From Propionibacterium cyclohexanicum (GTDB lineage Bacteria; Actinomycetota; Actinomycetes; Propionibacteriales; Propionibacteriaceae): a DNA stretch of 64,000 bases. This document shows, in pieces, positions 44,247 to 54,433 of this stretch. The stretch is taken from NCBI RefSeq assembly GCF_900111365.1, contig NZ_FOGZ01000012.1, positions 1-64,000 on the forward strand. Direction: 5' to 3'. A program made the position numbers and the translations under genes. The notes beneath the pieces are model-generated. The model was not told the DNA's origin, did no database searches, and saw only the letters and a list, made by a program, of their open reading frames with translations. Within the stretch, counting starts at the first letter, position 1. Every line of letters starts with the position of its first letter.

Positions 44247-45337
44247 GCGCACTCGTCCTGCGACAGATCCGCTGGACGAATGTCGCACCCCTCGTCGCCT
44301 TCGTCGCGCTGCTCATCACCTGGAACTGGCATCCGCCGACCTTCGTGTCGATCCTGCTGTTCGCGCTACTGGTCGCCGCGGTACTCTCCGCCGTCCATCA
44401 CGCCGAGGTGGTCGCCGAGAAGGTGGGCGAACCATTCGGGTCACTGGTGCTCGCCGTGGCGGTGACAGTGATCGAGGTGGGGCTCATCCTCACCCTCATG
44501 GCCGGGGGCAACAGCTCGGAGACGCTGGCGCGCGACACGGTCTTCGCGGCTGTGATGATCACCGTCAACGGCATCATCGGCATATGCCTGGTCATCAGTT
44601 CCAGCACCGACGGCATCGCCCGGTTCAGTGCCCGGGGCAGCACCGGGGCACTGGCCACCGTGGCGGCCTTGTCGGGAATCTGCCTCGTGCTGCCCAGCTA
44701 TACGGTGAGCAACCCGAACCCGGTCTTCACGCCGAGTCAGCTCGCCTTCGCCGGCATCTCCTCGCTGGTCCTGTACGCCATGTTCGTCTCGGCCCAGACG
44801 GGCCGCCACCGCAGCTTCTTCCTTCCGGTGGACATGAAGGGACGGACGATCCACACAACCCCGGCCAACCACAATCCGACACTGCGCTCCACCATCAAGA
44901 GCCTTGTGCTGCTGCTCATCGGCCTCATCAGCGTGGTGGGGCTGGCCAAGCTGCTCTCCCACACGATCGAGCTCGGAGTCACCGCGGTCGGACTGCCCAA
45001 CAGCTTCGTAGGCGTCATCATCGCCTTCATGGTGCTCGCTCCCGAGACGCTGGCCGCGATCAGGGCGGCCCGCAACGACCGTCTGCAGGTGAGCCTCAAC
45101 CTGGCGCTCGGCTCGGCCACCGCCAGCCTCGGCCTGACGATCCCCACCCTTGCCGTGGCGATGATCTGGTTCCCGGGCGAGCTCCAGCTAGGACTCAGCC
45201 CCCTGCAGATCGTGCTCCTGTGCCTCTCGATCGTCATCGCCATCCTCACCGTCCTGCCCGGGCGTGCCACCCGGCTCCAGGGTGGGGTGCACCTCGTCAT
45301 GCTCTCGGCATTCATCTTCCTGGCAGCCAACCCCTGA
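44243..45337 (+). CDS. Ca2+/H+ antiporter, ChaA/CAX type
   Basis: A 364-residue cation antiporter of the CaCA superfamily. The two alpha-repeats are GEPFGSLVLAVAVTVIEVGLILTLMAGGNSSETLARDTVFAAVMITVNGIIG and LPNSFVGVIIAFMVLAPETLAAIRAARNDRLQVSLNLALGSATASLGLTIPTLAVAM, each with the ion-binding Glu in its helix. GTG 44243 follows GGGAGG and overlaps the TerC stop (GTGA), so the two are translationally coupled. Together they look like a divalent metal homeostasis pair. Confidence 0.9.
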   Translation: MSALVLRQIRWTNVAPLVAFVALLITWNWHPPTFVSILLFALLVAAVLSAVHHAEVVAEKVGEPFGSLVLAVAVTVIEVGLILTLMAGGNSSETLARDTVFAAVMITVNGIIGICLVISSSTDGIARFSARGSTGALATVAALSGICLVLPSYTVSNPNPVFTPSQLAFAGISSLVLYAMFVSAQTGRHRSFFLPVDMKGRTIHTTPANHNPTLRSTIKSLVLLLIGLISVVGLAKLLSHTIELGVTAVGLPNSFVGVIIAFMVLAPETLAAIRAARNDRLQVSLNLALGSATASLGLTIPTLAVAMIWFPGELQLGLSPLQIVLLCLSIVIAILTVLPGRATRLQGGVHLVMLSAFIFLAANP

Positions 45338-45365
45338 CCTGACCGCACGGACGCCGCCCGGACGA

Positions 45366-47309
45366 TCAGCGCCGGACGGCGCTCAAGGGCAGTGAGCCGG
45401 CGGAGCTGGCCAGCCCGATGTCGACTCCCAGGTGGGGGCATACGCCGCAGTCGGAGCACTCGTCCCATCGGCAGTCCGCCAGCTGGGTGGCTGACTGGGC
45501 GGCGCGGTACTCGTCCCACAGCCAACCTCGGTCCAACCCGGCGTCCAGATGGTCCCATGGCAGCACCTCGAACTGCGTGCGGGCCCGGGTGGTGTACCAC
45601 TCGACGTCGACGCCCTGGGCGCCGAGTTCATGAGCGGCGCATTGCATCCAGCGATCCTGGTCGAAGTACTCGCTCCAGGCGTCGAAGCGGGCACCGGCCC
45701 GCCAGGCAGCCTCGACGACCCGGCCCACCCGACGATCGCCGCGCGCCAGCAGGCCCTCGATCACGCCCGGACCACCGTCCGCGTAACGCACGGCGATGGC
45801 ATGGCGACATGTGGGATCGCTCCGCACGCAGTCGCGCAGGAGGCCGATCCGGTGGTCGACGAGATCGGCGGGCGCCTGGCCGGCCCACTGGAAGGGAGTG
45901 TGCGCCTTCGGCACGAAACCACCGATGCTGACCGTGCAGCGGATGTCGCGGCTGCCGCTGATCTGGCGACCGGTGCGCACGACGCGTTTGGCCAGCTCGC
46001 CGATGGCGAGCACATCGTCATCGGTCTCGGTGGGCAGGCCGCACATGAAGTACATCTTGACCGAGCGCCAGCCCTGTCCGAAGGCGGCCGAGACCGTCGC
46101 CATGAGGTCCTGCTCCGTGATGTTCTTGTTGATCACGGCGCGCAGCCGTTCACTGCCGGCCTCCGGGGCGATCGTCAGGCCACTGCGACGTCCATTGCGG
46201 GACAGTTCGCGGGCCAGCTCGACGCTGAAGGCGTCCACCCTGGTGCTGGGGATACTGAGCGAGACATTGCTCCCGTCCAGATCCTGTGCCAACGTACTGG
46301 CCAGCGGCCCGATCTGGCTGTGGTCAGCGCTCGACAGGCTGAGCAGGCCTACCTCAGCCAGCCCGGTGGCAGACCGCCCTGCATCGACCATCGAGCGGAT
46401 CGTGTCGAGCGAGCGTTCTCGGACCGGACGCGTGATCATGCCGGCCTGGCAGAACCGGCATCCGCGGCTGCAGCCCCGGAAGATCTCCACCGAGTAGCGC
46501 TCGTGCACCGTCTCGGCCAGCGGGACGATCGGCGCCTTGGGATAGGGCCACTCGTCGAGTTCGGTGAGGACCCAGCGCCGGACGGCGGCAGGCAGCCCGG
46601 GCCGGATGGCGGCAACCCTTTCGATCTGGTGATCCGAGCCGTACCGGACCTCGTAGAAACGCGGCACATAGAAGTCCCCGCGCTGGGCCAGCGCATCGAG
46701 CAGGCCGTCTCGTCCTCCGGGACAGCCTGCCGCCCGCCAGTCGCGCAGCAGCTCGCTCAGCGCGATGGCGGCCTGCTCCCCATCACCGAGCACCACGACA
46801 TCGACGAAATCGGCGATCGGTTCGGGATTGAACGCACAGTGTCCTCCCACCACGACCAGCGGATCGTTCTCGGTGCGTTCGGCGCTGTGCAGCGCTACTC
46901 CGGCCAGGTCGAGGATCTCCAGGAGATTGGTGAAGTCGAGTTCGGTGGACAGCCCGAAGCCGATGACGTCGTAGCCACCGATCGGGCGATGGCTCTCGAG
47001 CGTGAATTGGTGCACGCCGGCATCGCGCATGAGGCCGGCCAGATCGGGCCAGATGGCGAAGCTGCGTTCCGCACTGGCCCAGCTCAGCTCATTGATGATC
47101 TCGTAGAGCACCGCGAGGCCCTGGTTCGGCGCGCCGACCGCGTAGGCGTCGGGATAGCACAGCACCCAATGCACCTGGACCTCGTGCCAGGGACGCAGAC
47201 GCGAGTTGATCTCGCCGCCCACATACTGCACTGGGGTGGACACGCGCGCCAAGAGCGGCTCCAGTTCAGCGAACTGCGAACCCGGTTCCGGCCGCGTCGC
47301 GCCGCTCAT
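45366..47309 (-). CDS. TIGR03960 family radical SAM protein
   Basis: A 647-residue radical SAM protein. The N-terminal part (1 to about 230) resembles the B12-binding fold (VLCYPDAYAVGAPNQGLAVLYEIIN, DVIGFGLSTELDFTNLLEILDLAG, VVVGGHCAFNPEPIADFVDVVVLGDGEQ). The cluster motif is VEIFRGCSRGCRFCQAGMITRPVRERS (Cys-x3-Cys-x2-Cys). The C-terminus has a Cys-rich segment CRWDECSDCGVCPHLG. ATG 47309 overlaps the preceding CPBP stop (ATGA). Its usual partner TIGR03936 is displaced to 41610. No reaction is established for this family. Confidence 0.92.
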   Translation of the reverse strand: MSGATRPEPGSQFAELEPLLARVSTPVQYVGGEINSRLRPWHEVQVHWVLCYPDAYAVGAPNQGLAVLYEIINELSWASAERSFAIWPDLAGLMRDAGVHQFTLESHRPIGGYDVIGFGLSTELDFTNLLEILDLAGVALHSAERTENDPLVVVGGHCAFNPEPIADFVDVVVLGDGEQAAIALSELLRDWRAAGCPGGRDGLLDALAQRGDFYVPRFYEVRYGSDHQIERVAAIRPGLPAAVRRWVLTELDEWPYPKAPIVPLAETVHERYSVEIFRGCSRGCRFCQAGMITRPVRERSLDTIRSMVDAGRSATGLAEVGLLSLSSADHSQIGPLASTLAQDLDGSNVSLSIPSTRVDAFSVELARELSRNGRRSGLTIAPEAGSERLRAVINKNITEQDLMATVSAAFGQGWRSVKMYFMCGLPTETDDDVLAIGELAKRVVRTGRQISGSRDIRCTVSIGGFVPKAHTPFQWAGQAPADLVDHRIGLLRDCVRSDPTCRHAIAVRYADGGPGVIEGLLARGDRRVGRVVEAAWRAGARFDAWSEYFDQDRWMQCAAHELGAQGVDVEWYTTRARTQFEVLPWDHLDAGLDRGWLWDEYRAAQSATQLADCRWDECSDCGVCPHLGVDIGLASSAGSLPLSAVRR

Positions 47310-48760
47310 CGCTGCTCGCGGAGCGGATCCTGGCCGGTGCCCTCGTTCACCGGGCGGCCGTGCTCGTCCCAGGGGGTTCCCATGGGTGGTGCGCTGGGCT
47401 GCCAGATCGGACGCTGACCGTCGGGAACGACGCCCGCCTGCGCCGTGGGCGGCACTGCGTCCTGCGCCGTGGGCGGCACTGCGTACCTCCCGGTGGGTGC
47501 CGAGGGCACAGCCGCCTTGGGCTCGGGTCCAGTTCCTGGGGCACCGTCTGCCAGCTGCCTGCGGGCCGCCGCAGGCTCGGTTGTCCAGCTCGCCGCAGGC
47601 TCGGTTGTCCGGCTCGCCGCAGGCTCGGTTGTCCGGCTCGCCGCAGGCTCGGTTGTCCGGCTCGCCGCAGGCTCGGTGACAGCGAATGGCTGCCCAGCCG
47701 GTGCCGCGCTCGATACGATGCCGCGGCGGCGGGCCCGCCAGGTAATGATCAGCGCACCTGCGGCGACGACGACGAGCTGGACGAGTATCCACGGGCTTGC
47801 GGTGCCGGCCGAGCGGTCGAACATCCGGCTGAAATCGGTGAAGGGCAGGAAGAGCATACTCGACAGATTGTTGACGACGTGCATGGCGCTCGATGCCTCC
47901 AGGCCGCCCGACTCGTAGCACAGATAGCAGGCTGTCGCCCCGAAGCAGAAGTAGTAGACATTGAGCCAGGGATCCTGGGCGCTGTGGGCGAGCATGAAGG
48001 CGAACGAGCTGACTGCTCCGCCGAGCAGCGCGGAGATGATGGAGGTGAGCTTGCTCGACTGCGGGACGAAGCTTGCGACCGCCCGGTTGAGCAGACCGCG
48101 GAACCCGAACTCCTCGCCGACGCATTGCAGCGGTGTGGTGAGCAGCACGGCGGCGATCATGACACCGGTGTCCTTGGTGACCCTCAGCGTCGTGGCGTCA
48201 CCGGCCGAGCCCGGGAGGAACGAACTGACCACGGACATGATGACCCACAGCGGTGCGAGCCAGCCGATGCAGCCGAAGAACCAGCGCCAGCGGAAACGCC
48301 CCAGCACGCTGCTCATCCAGCCCGGACGCTGTCCGTGCAAGGCGCCGACCGCCCAAGCGAGCAGAATGCATGCCGCCAGGGAGAGATTGTTGAGTGTGAA
48401 CAGGCTCGGGGTCAGCCCGCCACCCTGCTCGAGCTGCTCGGCGTGCTCGGCGATTCCCACGCGCCCCGTGGCCGCATCGATAATGAGCGCGGCAATGGAC
48501 ATGATGAGACTGAGCGCGAAATAGCCGCCCACTCCGATCGCGAGACCGAGTAGCGGCTTCCACAATGCCCAACGGGGTGTCCGCCAGAATCCGTGATATC
48601 TCGTCGCCACCACCGGCAGCGAGGGCCTCGGCCGACGAGGCCGCGCCGCGGCGGCCCAGCTGCCCGGCCCTTGGGCAGGGGGGATGCCCTCCTGATCGGC
48701 ATGAGGTCGAGCGGGCCATCCGGGCTGGGCCGGCCAGGGCTCGGGCGGGGCTCCGGTCAT
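47306..48760 (-). CDS. CPBP family intramembrane protease-like protein with repeat tail
   Basis: A 484-residue membrane protein. After a Pro-rich lead (about 50 residues) come about eight helices with the CPBP/Abi motifs [24 protein letters not shown] (Glu-Glu and Arg), [28 protein letters not shown] and a late His in [12 protein letters not shown]. These are the conserved residues of CAAX-type prenyl endopeptidase relatives. The last 120 or so residues are hydrophilic and repetitive (TEPAASRT units, then VPPTAQ units). ATG 48760 overlaps the ndk stop (ATGA) and its own stop overlaps the radical SAM start. Substrate unknown; immunity or signal-peptide processing roles occur in the family. Confidence 0.85.
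   Translation of the reverse strand: MTGAPPEPWPAQPGWPARPHADQEGIPPAQGPGSWAAAARPRRPRPSLPVVATRYHGFWRTPRWALWKPLLGLAIGVGGYFALSLIMSIAALIIDAATGRVGIAEHAEQLEQGGGLTPSLFTLNNLSLAACILLAWAVGALHGQRPGWMSSVLGRFRWRWFFGCIGWLAPLWVIMSVVSSFLPGSAGDATTLRVTKDTGVMIAAVLLTTPLQCVGEEFGFRGLLNRAVASFVPQSSKLTSIISALLGGAVSSFAFMLAHSAQDPWLNVYYFCFGATACYLCYESGGLEASSAMHVVNNLSSMLFLPFTDFSRMFDRSAGTASPWILVQLVVVAAGALIITWRARRRGIVSSAAPAGQPFAVTEPAASRTTEPAASRTTEPAASRTTEPAASWTTEPAAARRQLADGAPGTGPEPKAAVPSAPTGRYAVPPTAQDAVPPTAQAGVVPDGQRPIWQPSAPPMGTPWDEHGRPVNEGTGQDPLREQR
47437..47484 (-). repeat. Two exact 24-bp tandem copies in the CPBP gene
   Basis: 47437-47460 and 47461-47484 are identical in-frame 24-bp units coding for the VPPTAQ-type repeat of the C-terminal tail. 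Confidence 0.85.
47572..47677 (-). repeat. 24-bp tandem repeat (4 copies plus partial) in the CPBP gene
   Basis: Units at 47572-47595, 47596-47619, 47620-47643 and 47644-47667, nearly identical, are followed by 10 bases of a fifth. They encode eight-residue repeats EPAASRTT (one copy with Trp in place of Arg). The unit is a multiple of three. Confidence 0.92.
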
Positions 48761-49173
48761 CGCAGGTCCGGGAACCACAAGGCGATCTCACGCGCTGCCG
48801 AGGCGGGCGAGTCCGAGGCGTGCACGAGATTCTGCTGGTTGCTCACGCAGAAGTCGCCTCGGAGGGTGCCCGGGGCAGCTTTCACGCCGTCGGTTGCGCC
48901 GTTGATGGCGCGTACGGCCTCGATCGCGTGCTCGCCCTCGATCACCATGGCCACGAGCGGACCGGAGGTGATGAAGTCGATGAGGCTTTGGTAGAAGGGA
49001 CGCTCCACATGCTCGGCGTAGTGCTGGGAGGCCAGCGTGACGCTGACCCGGCGCAATTCCAGGGCAATCACGTCGAGACCCTTCGCCTCGTACCGGGCGA
49101 TGATCCTGCCGACGAGGTGGCGCCTCACGGCATCGGGCTTGGCGAGGACGAGTGCGCGCTGAACATCTGACAC
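48757..49173 (-). CDS. ndk: Nucleoside diphosphate kinase
   Basis: A 138-residue NDP kinase balancing NTP pools. Signatures are [28 protein letters not shown] and the region around the phosphohistidine, [20 protein letters not shown]. Interior differences from the textbook sequence include [45 protein letters not shown], all within family limits. The GTG at 49173 starts the protein. It heads the ndk-CPBP-radical SAM run, each joined by a 4-base ATGA overlap. Confidence 0.96.
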   Translation of the reverse strand: MSDVQRALVLAKPDAVRRHLVGRIIARYEAKGLDVIALELRRVSVTLASQHYAEHVERPFYQSLIDFITSGPLVAMVIEGEHAIEAVRAINGATDGVKAAPGTLRGDFCVSNQQNLVHASDSPASAAREIALWFPDLR

Positions 49174-49262
49174 GAGGCCACTGTATCCCGAGGCACTGCG
49201 TGCTTTTCCTGCCCGTGGATGCCCCAATTGCGGCAAATGGACGCCAAGGGGGCACTGTTGGG

Positions 49263-50723
49263 TCAGTTTCGTCCCGGCCCGGCATCCGCCGGGGGCTCGG
49301 GCGCATCTGCGACGCTGAACTGCAGCGGATCTGCCGACCGCTGGTCGCCGGTGACCCCCAGCAGTTCGCGTGCCTGCCCCGCGAGCCAGACCGAGCCCGC
49401 GACGAGTACCCCGCCCCGCTCGCCGCCAGCTTGCGCAAGGTTCATGGCGGCGTCCAGGGCGGTGGCCACGTCCTGGGCGCGGTGCACCCGCGCGCTGCCG
49501 AAGATGTCCTCGGCAATCTCGGCGAGCTCGTCGACAGGCATCGCCCGGGGACTGTCCGAAACCTTGGTGACGACAATGGAGTCCATCGACTCCTCGAAGA
49601 TGCCGAGGACGGCGTCCACCTGCTTGTCGGACATCATCGCCACCACGCCCACCAGGGGATTGATGTCGAATGCCTCGCTCAGCGCGGCCATCGTCGCCTG
49701 GGCACCTTGCGGGTTGTGGCAGGTGTCGAGCACGACCGTGGGTTCGCGGTGCACGGTCTCCAGACGTGCCGGGGCCTTCACCTGGGCGAAGCCGGTCTCG
49801 ATGAGCTTGGGTTCGAGACCCTTGCCTCCGAGGAACGCCTCCACCGCGGCGACCGAGACCGCCGCATTGTGGGCCATGTGCGCTCCGTACAGCGGCAGGT
49901 GCAGATCGGCGATCGGCCCCGAGGCCGTCTGGATCTGCACGAGCTGCCCGCCGACCGCCAGCTGACGGTCGAGCAGCCCGAAGTCAACACCTTCACGCAC
50001 CATGGGCACGCCCACCTCGAGGCAGCGTTCCTGGAGCACCATGGCAGCCTGCGGCTCCTGGTCCGCAAGAACCGCGATCGAACCCGCCTTGATGATCCCT
50101 GCCTTCTCGGCAGCGATCTGGGCGATCGTGTCACCCAGGTACTCCATGTGGTCCAGCCCGACCGGACCCACCACCGCCACTGAGGCGTCTGCCACATTGG
50201 TGGCGTCCCAGCGCCCTCCCATGCCGACCTCCATGACCATGACGTCGACCGGGGCATCGGCGAAGGCGGCAAAGGCCATGCCCGTCATCACCTCGAAGAA
50301 GGTCATCGCGATCCCGCCGAGTTGTTGCTCATCGACCATGGCCACCATCGGTTCGATTTGATGCCAGATGTCGTCGAATCGGGCAGAGCTGATGGGCCGG
50401 CCGTCGATGCAGATGCGTTCGCTGATGTCCTGCAGATGCGGTGAGGTGAAGCGTCCGGTGCGCAAGCCCATGGCGCGCAGCAGGGAGTCGATGATGATGG
50501 CCGTGCTCCCCTTGCCGTTCGTGCCCGTGATCTGGATGACCGGAGCGGCATGCTGGGGCGAACCCAGCAGCTCGCACAGCGCTGAGATGCGCTCCAAGGA
50601 CGGTCCGGGACGGTTCTCGGGCCATCGGCTGCAGATCTGCTCGACGATACGGCGATGGGCCCCGCTGGGCGCACCGGCCGAGCCGGTGATGGATTCGGGA
50701 ATTCGCATGGTGGACATCGGCAC
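49263..50723 (-). CDS. folC: Folylpolyglutamate/dihydrofolate synthase
   Basis: A 486-residue Mur-ligase-type enzyme adding glutamates to folates and possibly forming dihydrofolate. The ATP loop is [36 protein letters not shown]. It also shows [40 protein letters not shown] and the C-terminal domain motif [15 protein letters not shown]. Full length for the family. It is divergent from the dsbA-like gene and adjacent to valS, as in many Gram-positive genomes, but in opposite orientation. Confidence 0.95.
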   Translation of the reverse strand: MPMSTMRIPESITGSAGAPSGAHRRIVEQICSRWPENRPGPSLERISALCELLGSPQHAAPVIQITGTNGKGSTAIIIDSLLRAMGLRTGRFTSPHLQDISERICIDGRPISSARFDDIWHQIEPMVAMVDEQQLGGIAMTFFEVMTGMAFAAFADAPVDVMVMEVGMGGRWDATNVADASVAVVGPVGLDHMEYLGDTIAQIAAEKAGIIKAGSIAVLADQEPQAAMVLQERCLEVGVPMVREGVDFGLLDRQLAVGGQLVQIQTASGPIADLHLPLYGAHMAHNAAVSVAAVEAFLGGKGLEPKLIETGFAQVKAPARLETVHREPTVVLDTCHNPQGAQATMAALSEAFDINPLVGVVAMMSDKQVDAVLGIFEESMDSIVVTKVSDSPRAMPVDELAEIAEDIFGSARVHRAQDVATALDAAMNLAQAGGERGGVLVAGSVWLAGQARELLGVTGDQRSADPLQFSVADAPEPPADAGPGRN

Positions 50724-50909
50724 AAGCCTACCGAGGCAGCGCTACCCGAGCTCGTCAAGATGTTGAAAACGAAATGAAAAGCTGGTCGACTAGAATCCGG
50801 CACGTTGCCGGGGCCTGGCGCCCTGGATGCACGAGCCGCATCGTCCGCCACAGGACGAATCCGATCGATGCTGCTGTGCAGCAGCACACCACAAACCGGA
50901 AGGTTGGCC

Positions 50910-51725
50910 ATGGCTTCGAAGAAGGCCCCGAACAACGGCACCGGAAGCAAGGTCTCTGCCAGCAGGCGCGAGGCGCTGCGGCAGGCCCAGGCGCTGGCAG
51001 CAGCCCGCCAGCGCCGCATCCGCAGGATCGTCATCGTCATCGCGGGGATCGTCGCAGCCGCCATCGTCGCCCTGGTGGTTCTTGGCGCCACCGGCGTCAT
51101 CGGCGGTTCCTCGTCGAAGCCCGGCTCCACCACGACCGGGACGCAGATCGTGCCGCCCAACGCGACTTCGGACAAGACCGGCATCATGGCGACCATCGGC
51201 ACCAACAAGCAGGCCCCGGTCCTGGTGAGCATCGAGGACTTCCAGTGCCCGGTCTGCAAGCAGTACGAGACGATCTACGGTCCGGTCTTCGAATCACTGG
51301 CCAGGGGCGGCAAGATCCAGCTCGAGTACCGGATGCGCTACTTCCTCGACCAGAATTTCAACAACAGCTCCTCGGTCCAGGCCGCCAGGGCTGCCGGCTG
51401 CGCGGACACTGTGGGGAAGTTCTCCCAATACCACGACGCGGTGTACGCGAACCAGCCGAAGACTGAGGGACAGGGCTATACCCAGGAGCAGCTGCGCATC
51501 ACCTTCGCCGAGCAGGCCGGGATCACCGGGGACGCCCTCACCTCCTTCCAGTCCTGCTATGACCAGAACCAGACGGCCGAGTTCACGACCGGCGTCGACA
51601 ACGCTGCGGCAAAGGCCGGATACAACTCCACGCCCACCTTCGTGGTGAACGGCAAGACCGTCCAGTTCAGCCAGCAGAACCCCACCGCCGACTACGTGAT
51701 GTCGGTGATCAACTCCGCCGCCTGA
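50910..51725 (+). CDS. Membrane-anchored DsbA-like thioredoxin-fold protein
   Basis: A 271-residue protein with a basic N-terminus, one membrane helix (about 33-60, IVIVIAGIVAAAIVALVVLGATGVIG) and an exported thioredoxin-fold domain. The active site is EDFQCPVCKQYE, a CPVC pair. The cis-Pro region is NSTPTFVVNGKTV near the C-terminus. It belongs to the Thioredoxin_4/DsbA group of actinobacterial oxidoreductases that introduce or rearrange disulfides in exported proteins. ATG 50910 with GGAAGG upstream is the start. The valS gene follows closely on the same strand. Confidence 0.9.
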   Translation: MASKKAPNNGTGSKVSASRREALRQAQALAAARQRRIRRIVIVIAGIVAAAIVALVVLGATGVIGGSSSKPGSTTTGTQIVPPNATSDKTGIMATIGTNKQAPVLVSIEDFQCPVCKQYETIYGPVFESLARGGKIQLEYRMRYFLDQNFNNSSSVQAARAAGCADTVGKFSQYHDAVYANQPKTEGQGYTQEQLRITFAEQAGITGDALTSFQSCYDQNQTAEFTTGVDNAAAKAGYNSTPTFVVNGKTVQFSQQNPTADYVMSVINSAA

Positions 51726-51777
51726 GCGCACCATGAGCGGCGAATCCACCCCCACGCCGCTCGATAGGATGTGGGCC

Positions 51778-54375
51778 ATGACTCTCGCAGCTGCCTCGAA
51801 CACCGTTCCTGCTCCCTCATCCGAGTGGCAGGTACCCGCGAGGCCAGTACTGGAGGGTCTGGAGGAGAAGTGGTCCGCGGCCTGGGAGGATGCGCAGGTC
51901 TACGCCTTCCGCCGGCCCCAGGCCCGCCACCAGGTGTTCAGCATCGACACCCCGCCCCCCACCGTCTCCGGTGCACTGCACGTGGGCCACGTCTTCAGCT
52001 ACACCCACACCGATGTCATTGCCCGCTACCAGCGAATGCTGGGCAAGCAGATCTTCTACCCGATGGGATGGGACGACAACGGGCTGCCCACCGAGCGGCG
52101 GGTGCAGAACTTCTACGGGGTGCGCTGCGATCCGTCCATCCCCTATGACCCGGACTTCACCCCGCCGGCGAAGCCGAATCCCAAGAGGCAGCTGCCGATC
52201 AGCCGCCGCAACTTCGTGGAGCTGTGTCACGAGCTGACGCGCATCGACGAGAAGGCCTTCGAGCACCTGTGGCGCCAGGTGGGCCTGTCAGTGGACTGGT
52301 CGCAGCTGTACACGACGATCGGCGCAGAGACCCAGCGGATCTCCCAGCTGGCCTTCCTGCACAATCTCGAGCGGGGCGAGGCCTACATGAGCCAGGCTCC
52401 CACGATGTGGGATGTCACCTTCCAGACCGCAGTGGCCCAGGCCGAGCTCGAGGCCCGCGACTACCCCGGGGCCTATCACCGGCTCGCCTTCCACCGCCCG
52501 GATGGGCAAGACGTGTTCATCGAGACGACGCGTCCCGAGCTTCTGGTCAGCTGCTGCGCGCTCATCGCCCATCCCGACGACGAGCGCTACAAGCCATTGT
52601 TCGGCACATCTGTGAGGACGCCGTTCTTCGGAGTCGAGGTGCCGGTGTTGGCGCACCCGGCAGCCGAGATGGACAAGGGTGCCGGTATCGCGATGTGCTG
52701 CACCTTCGGCGATCTCACCGACGTGCAGTGGTGGCGTGAGCTGCGACTGCCGACCCGCACGGTGATCGGGCGCGACGGCCGGCTGCTGGGCGAGCCGCCT
52801 TCCTGGCTGCCCGATGCCTCCTGGTATATGGAGCACCTTGCCGGAAAGACGACGTTCTCGGCACGCGAGGCGATGGTCACCAAGCTGCGCGAGACCGGTG
52901 AGATGGACGGCGAACCCAGGCCCACCCAGCGCATGGCGAACTTTTACGAGAAGGGCGACAAGCCTCTCGAGATCGTCTCGACGCGCCAGTGGTACATCCG
53001 CAACGGCGGACGCGACGACGAGCTGAAGAGGGCCCTCCTGGAGCGAGGCGAGCAGCTCGATTTCGTGCCCGAGCACATGCGTTACCGCTACTCGAACTGG
53101 GTGGAGGGGCTCAACGGCGACTGGCTGATCAGCCGCCAGCGCTTCTTCGGTATCCCCTTCCCGTTGTGGTACCCGCTCGACCAGGCCGGCGAGCCGGACT
53201 ACGCGCACCCGCTGGTGGCTGATCCGGCCACCCTGCCGGTTGATCCGAGCACGGACTGCCCGGCTGGATTCGGCCCGGAGCAACGCGGCGTGCCCGGTGG
53301 CTTCATGGCCGACCCCGACGTGATGGACACCTGGGCGACGAGCTCCCTGAGCCCCGAGATCGTCTGCGGCTGGCAACGCGATCCCGAGCTGTTCGGCCTC
53401 ACCTTCCCGATGAACCTGGCCCCCCAGGCGCACGACATCATCCGCACCTGGCTGTTCAGCCGGGTGGTGCGGGCCCACTTCGAGTTCGGCGAGCTGCCCT
53501 GGAAGCGTGCCACGATCTCGGGCTTCGTCACCGATCCCGACCGCAAGAAGATGAGCAAGTCGAAGGGCAATGTCGTGGTGCCCACCGACATCCTCGAACG
53601 GTACGGTGCCGATGCGGTGCGCTGGAGGGCAGCAATGGCCCGACCCGGAATGGACTCCCCCTTCGACGAACGACAGATGAAGGTGGGCCGGCGACTGGCC
53701 ATGAAGGTGCTCAATGCGAGCAAGTTCGTGCTCGGGATGGGCGCGCCCACCGGTCCCGAGGCCATCGCGGACGATGTCGACCTTGCCGAGCTGGCTGCCC
53801 TGCGCTCGGTGATCGTTCGCGCCACCGAGGCGCTGGACCGCTACGACTACACGAGCGCCCTCGAGGTCACCGAGGAGTACTTCTGGAGCTTCTGCGACGA
53901 CTACCTGGAACTGGTCAAGGAGCGCGCCTACGGCGCCAATGGCCCCCAGGGCGCGGCATCGGCCAATGCCAGCCTCCAGCTGGCGCTGTCGGTGCTGCTG
54001 AGACTGCTGGCTCCCTATCTGCCCTTCGTCACCGAGGAGGTGTGGAGCTGGTGGCATGAGGGTTCGGTTCACACTGCCGGGTGGCCGGTCGTCGGCGAGC
54101 TGCCCGCCGGCGGCGACCCCGAGCTGGTCACCGACGTGGCGGCAGCACTGATCCTGGTCCGGGGCGCGAAGTCGGACGCCAAGGTCTCCATGAAGACCCC
54201 GGTGACCTCGATCACGATCCACGGGCCGGCCTCGGCACTCGACCACCTGAGGGCCGTCGAGGCAGATCTGCGTGCGGTGGGCCACATCAGCGCCGACATC
54301 GCGTGGGAACCTGGCGCCGATGAGATCGGCGCGGACATCACCCTGGGCGACGCGCCGGTTCGGGTCAAGCACTGA
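51778..54375 (+). CDS. valS: Valyl-tRNA synthetase, type 2
   Basis: An 865-residue class I synthetase. The HIGH element is HVGH (residues 68-71, in TPPPTVSGALHVGHVFSYTHTD) and KMSKS is residues 591-595 (DRKKMSKSKGNVVVPTDIL). PMGWDDNGLPTERRVQNFYGVRCDPSIPYDPDF marks the archaeal-like/type 2 ValS found in Streptomyces and relatives. The editing domain (IETTRPELLVSCCALIAHPDDERYKPL, MCCTFGDLTDVQWWREL) is present. The C-terminus lacks the coiled-coil arm of the usual bacterial enzyme. ATG 51778 is favoured by homology; ATG 51733 and 51769 are in frame. TAGGAT 9 bases upstream hints at a leaderless start. Confidence 0.95.
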   Translation: MTLAAASNTVPAPSSEWQVPARPVLEGLEEKWSAAWEDAQVYAFRRPQARHQVFSIDTPPPTVSGALHVGHVFSYTHTDVIARYQRMLGKQIFYPMGWDDNGLPTERRVQNFYGVRCDPSIPYDPDFTPPAKPNPKRQLPISRRNFVELCHELTRIDEKAFEHLWRQVGLSVDWSQLYTTIGAETQRISQLAFLHNLERGEAYMSQAPTMWDVTFQTAVAQAELEARDYPGAYHRLAFHRPDGQDVFIETTRPELLVSCCALIAHPDDERYKPLFGTSVRTPFFGVEVPVLAHPAAEMDKGAGIAMCCTFGDLTDVQWWRELRLPTRTVIGRDGRLLGEPPSWLPDASWYMEHLAGKTTFSAREAMVTKLRETGEMDGEPRPTQRMANFYEKGDKPLEIVSTRQWYIRNGGRDDELKRALLERGEQLDFVPEHMRYRYSNWVEGLNGDWLISRQRFFGIPFPLWYPLDQAGEPDYAHPLVADPATLPVDPSTDCPAGFGPEQRGVPGGFMADPDVMDTWATSSLSPEIVCGWQRDPELFGLTFPMNLAPQAHDIIRTWLFSRVVRAHFEFGELPWKRATISGFVTDPDRKKMSKSKGNVVVPTDILERYGADAVRWRAAMARPGMDSPFDERQMKVGRRLAMKVLNASKFVLGMGAPTGPEAIADDVDLAELAALRSVIVRATEALDRYDYTSALEVTEEYFWSFCDDYLELVKERAYGANGPQGAASANASLQLALSVLLRLLAPYLPFVTEEVWSWWHEGSVHTAGWPVVGELPAGGDPELVTDVAAALILVRGAKSDAKVSMKTPVTSITIHGPASALDHLRAVEADLRAVGHISADIAWEPGADEIGADITLGDAPVRVKH

Positions 54376-54433
54376 GCGTCGCCGTGGTGAGGGCGCCGGC
54401 GCGTGCGCCTCGCCGCGGCAGTTCGCGGCCGCC

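Noticed and set aside
47572-47677. Regular repeats that could be taken for a CRISPR array
   Set aside because: Units are contiguous without spacers and lie in frame in the CPBP gene; likewise for 55034-55117 and 16390-16446.
50763-50796. TTGAAA and TAGAAT upstream of the dsbA-like gene as a promoter
   Set aside because: The spacer is 22 bases, too long for a standard sigma-70 type promoter, so it was not listed.
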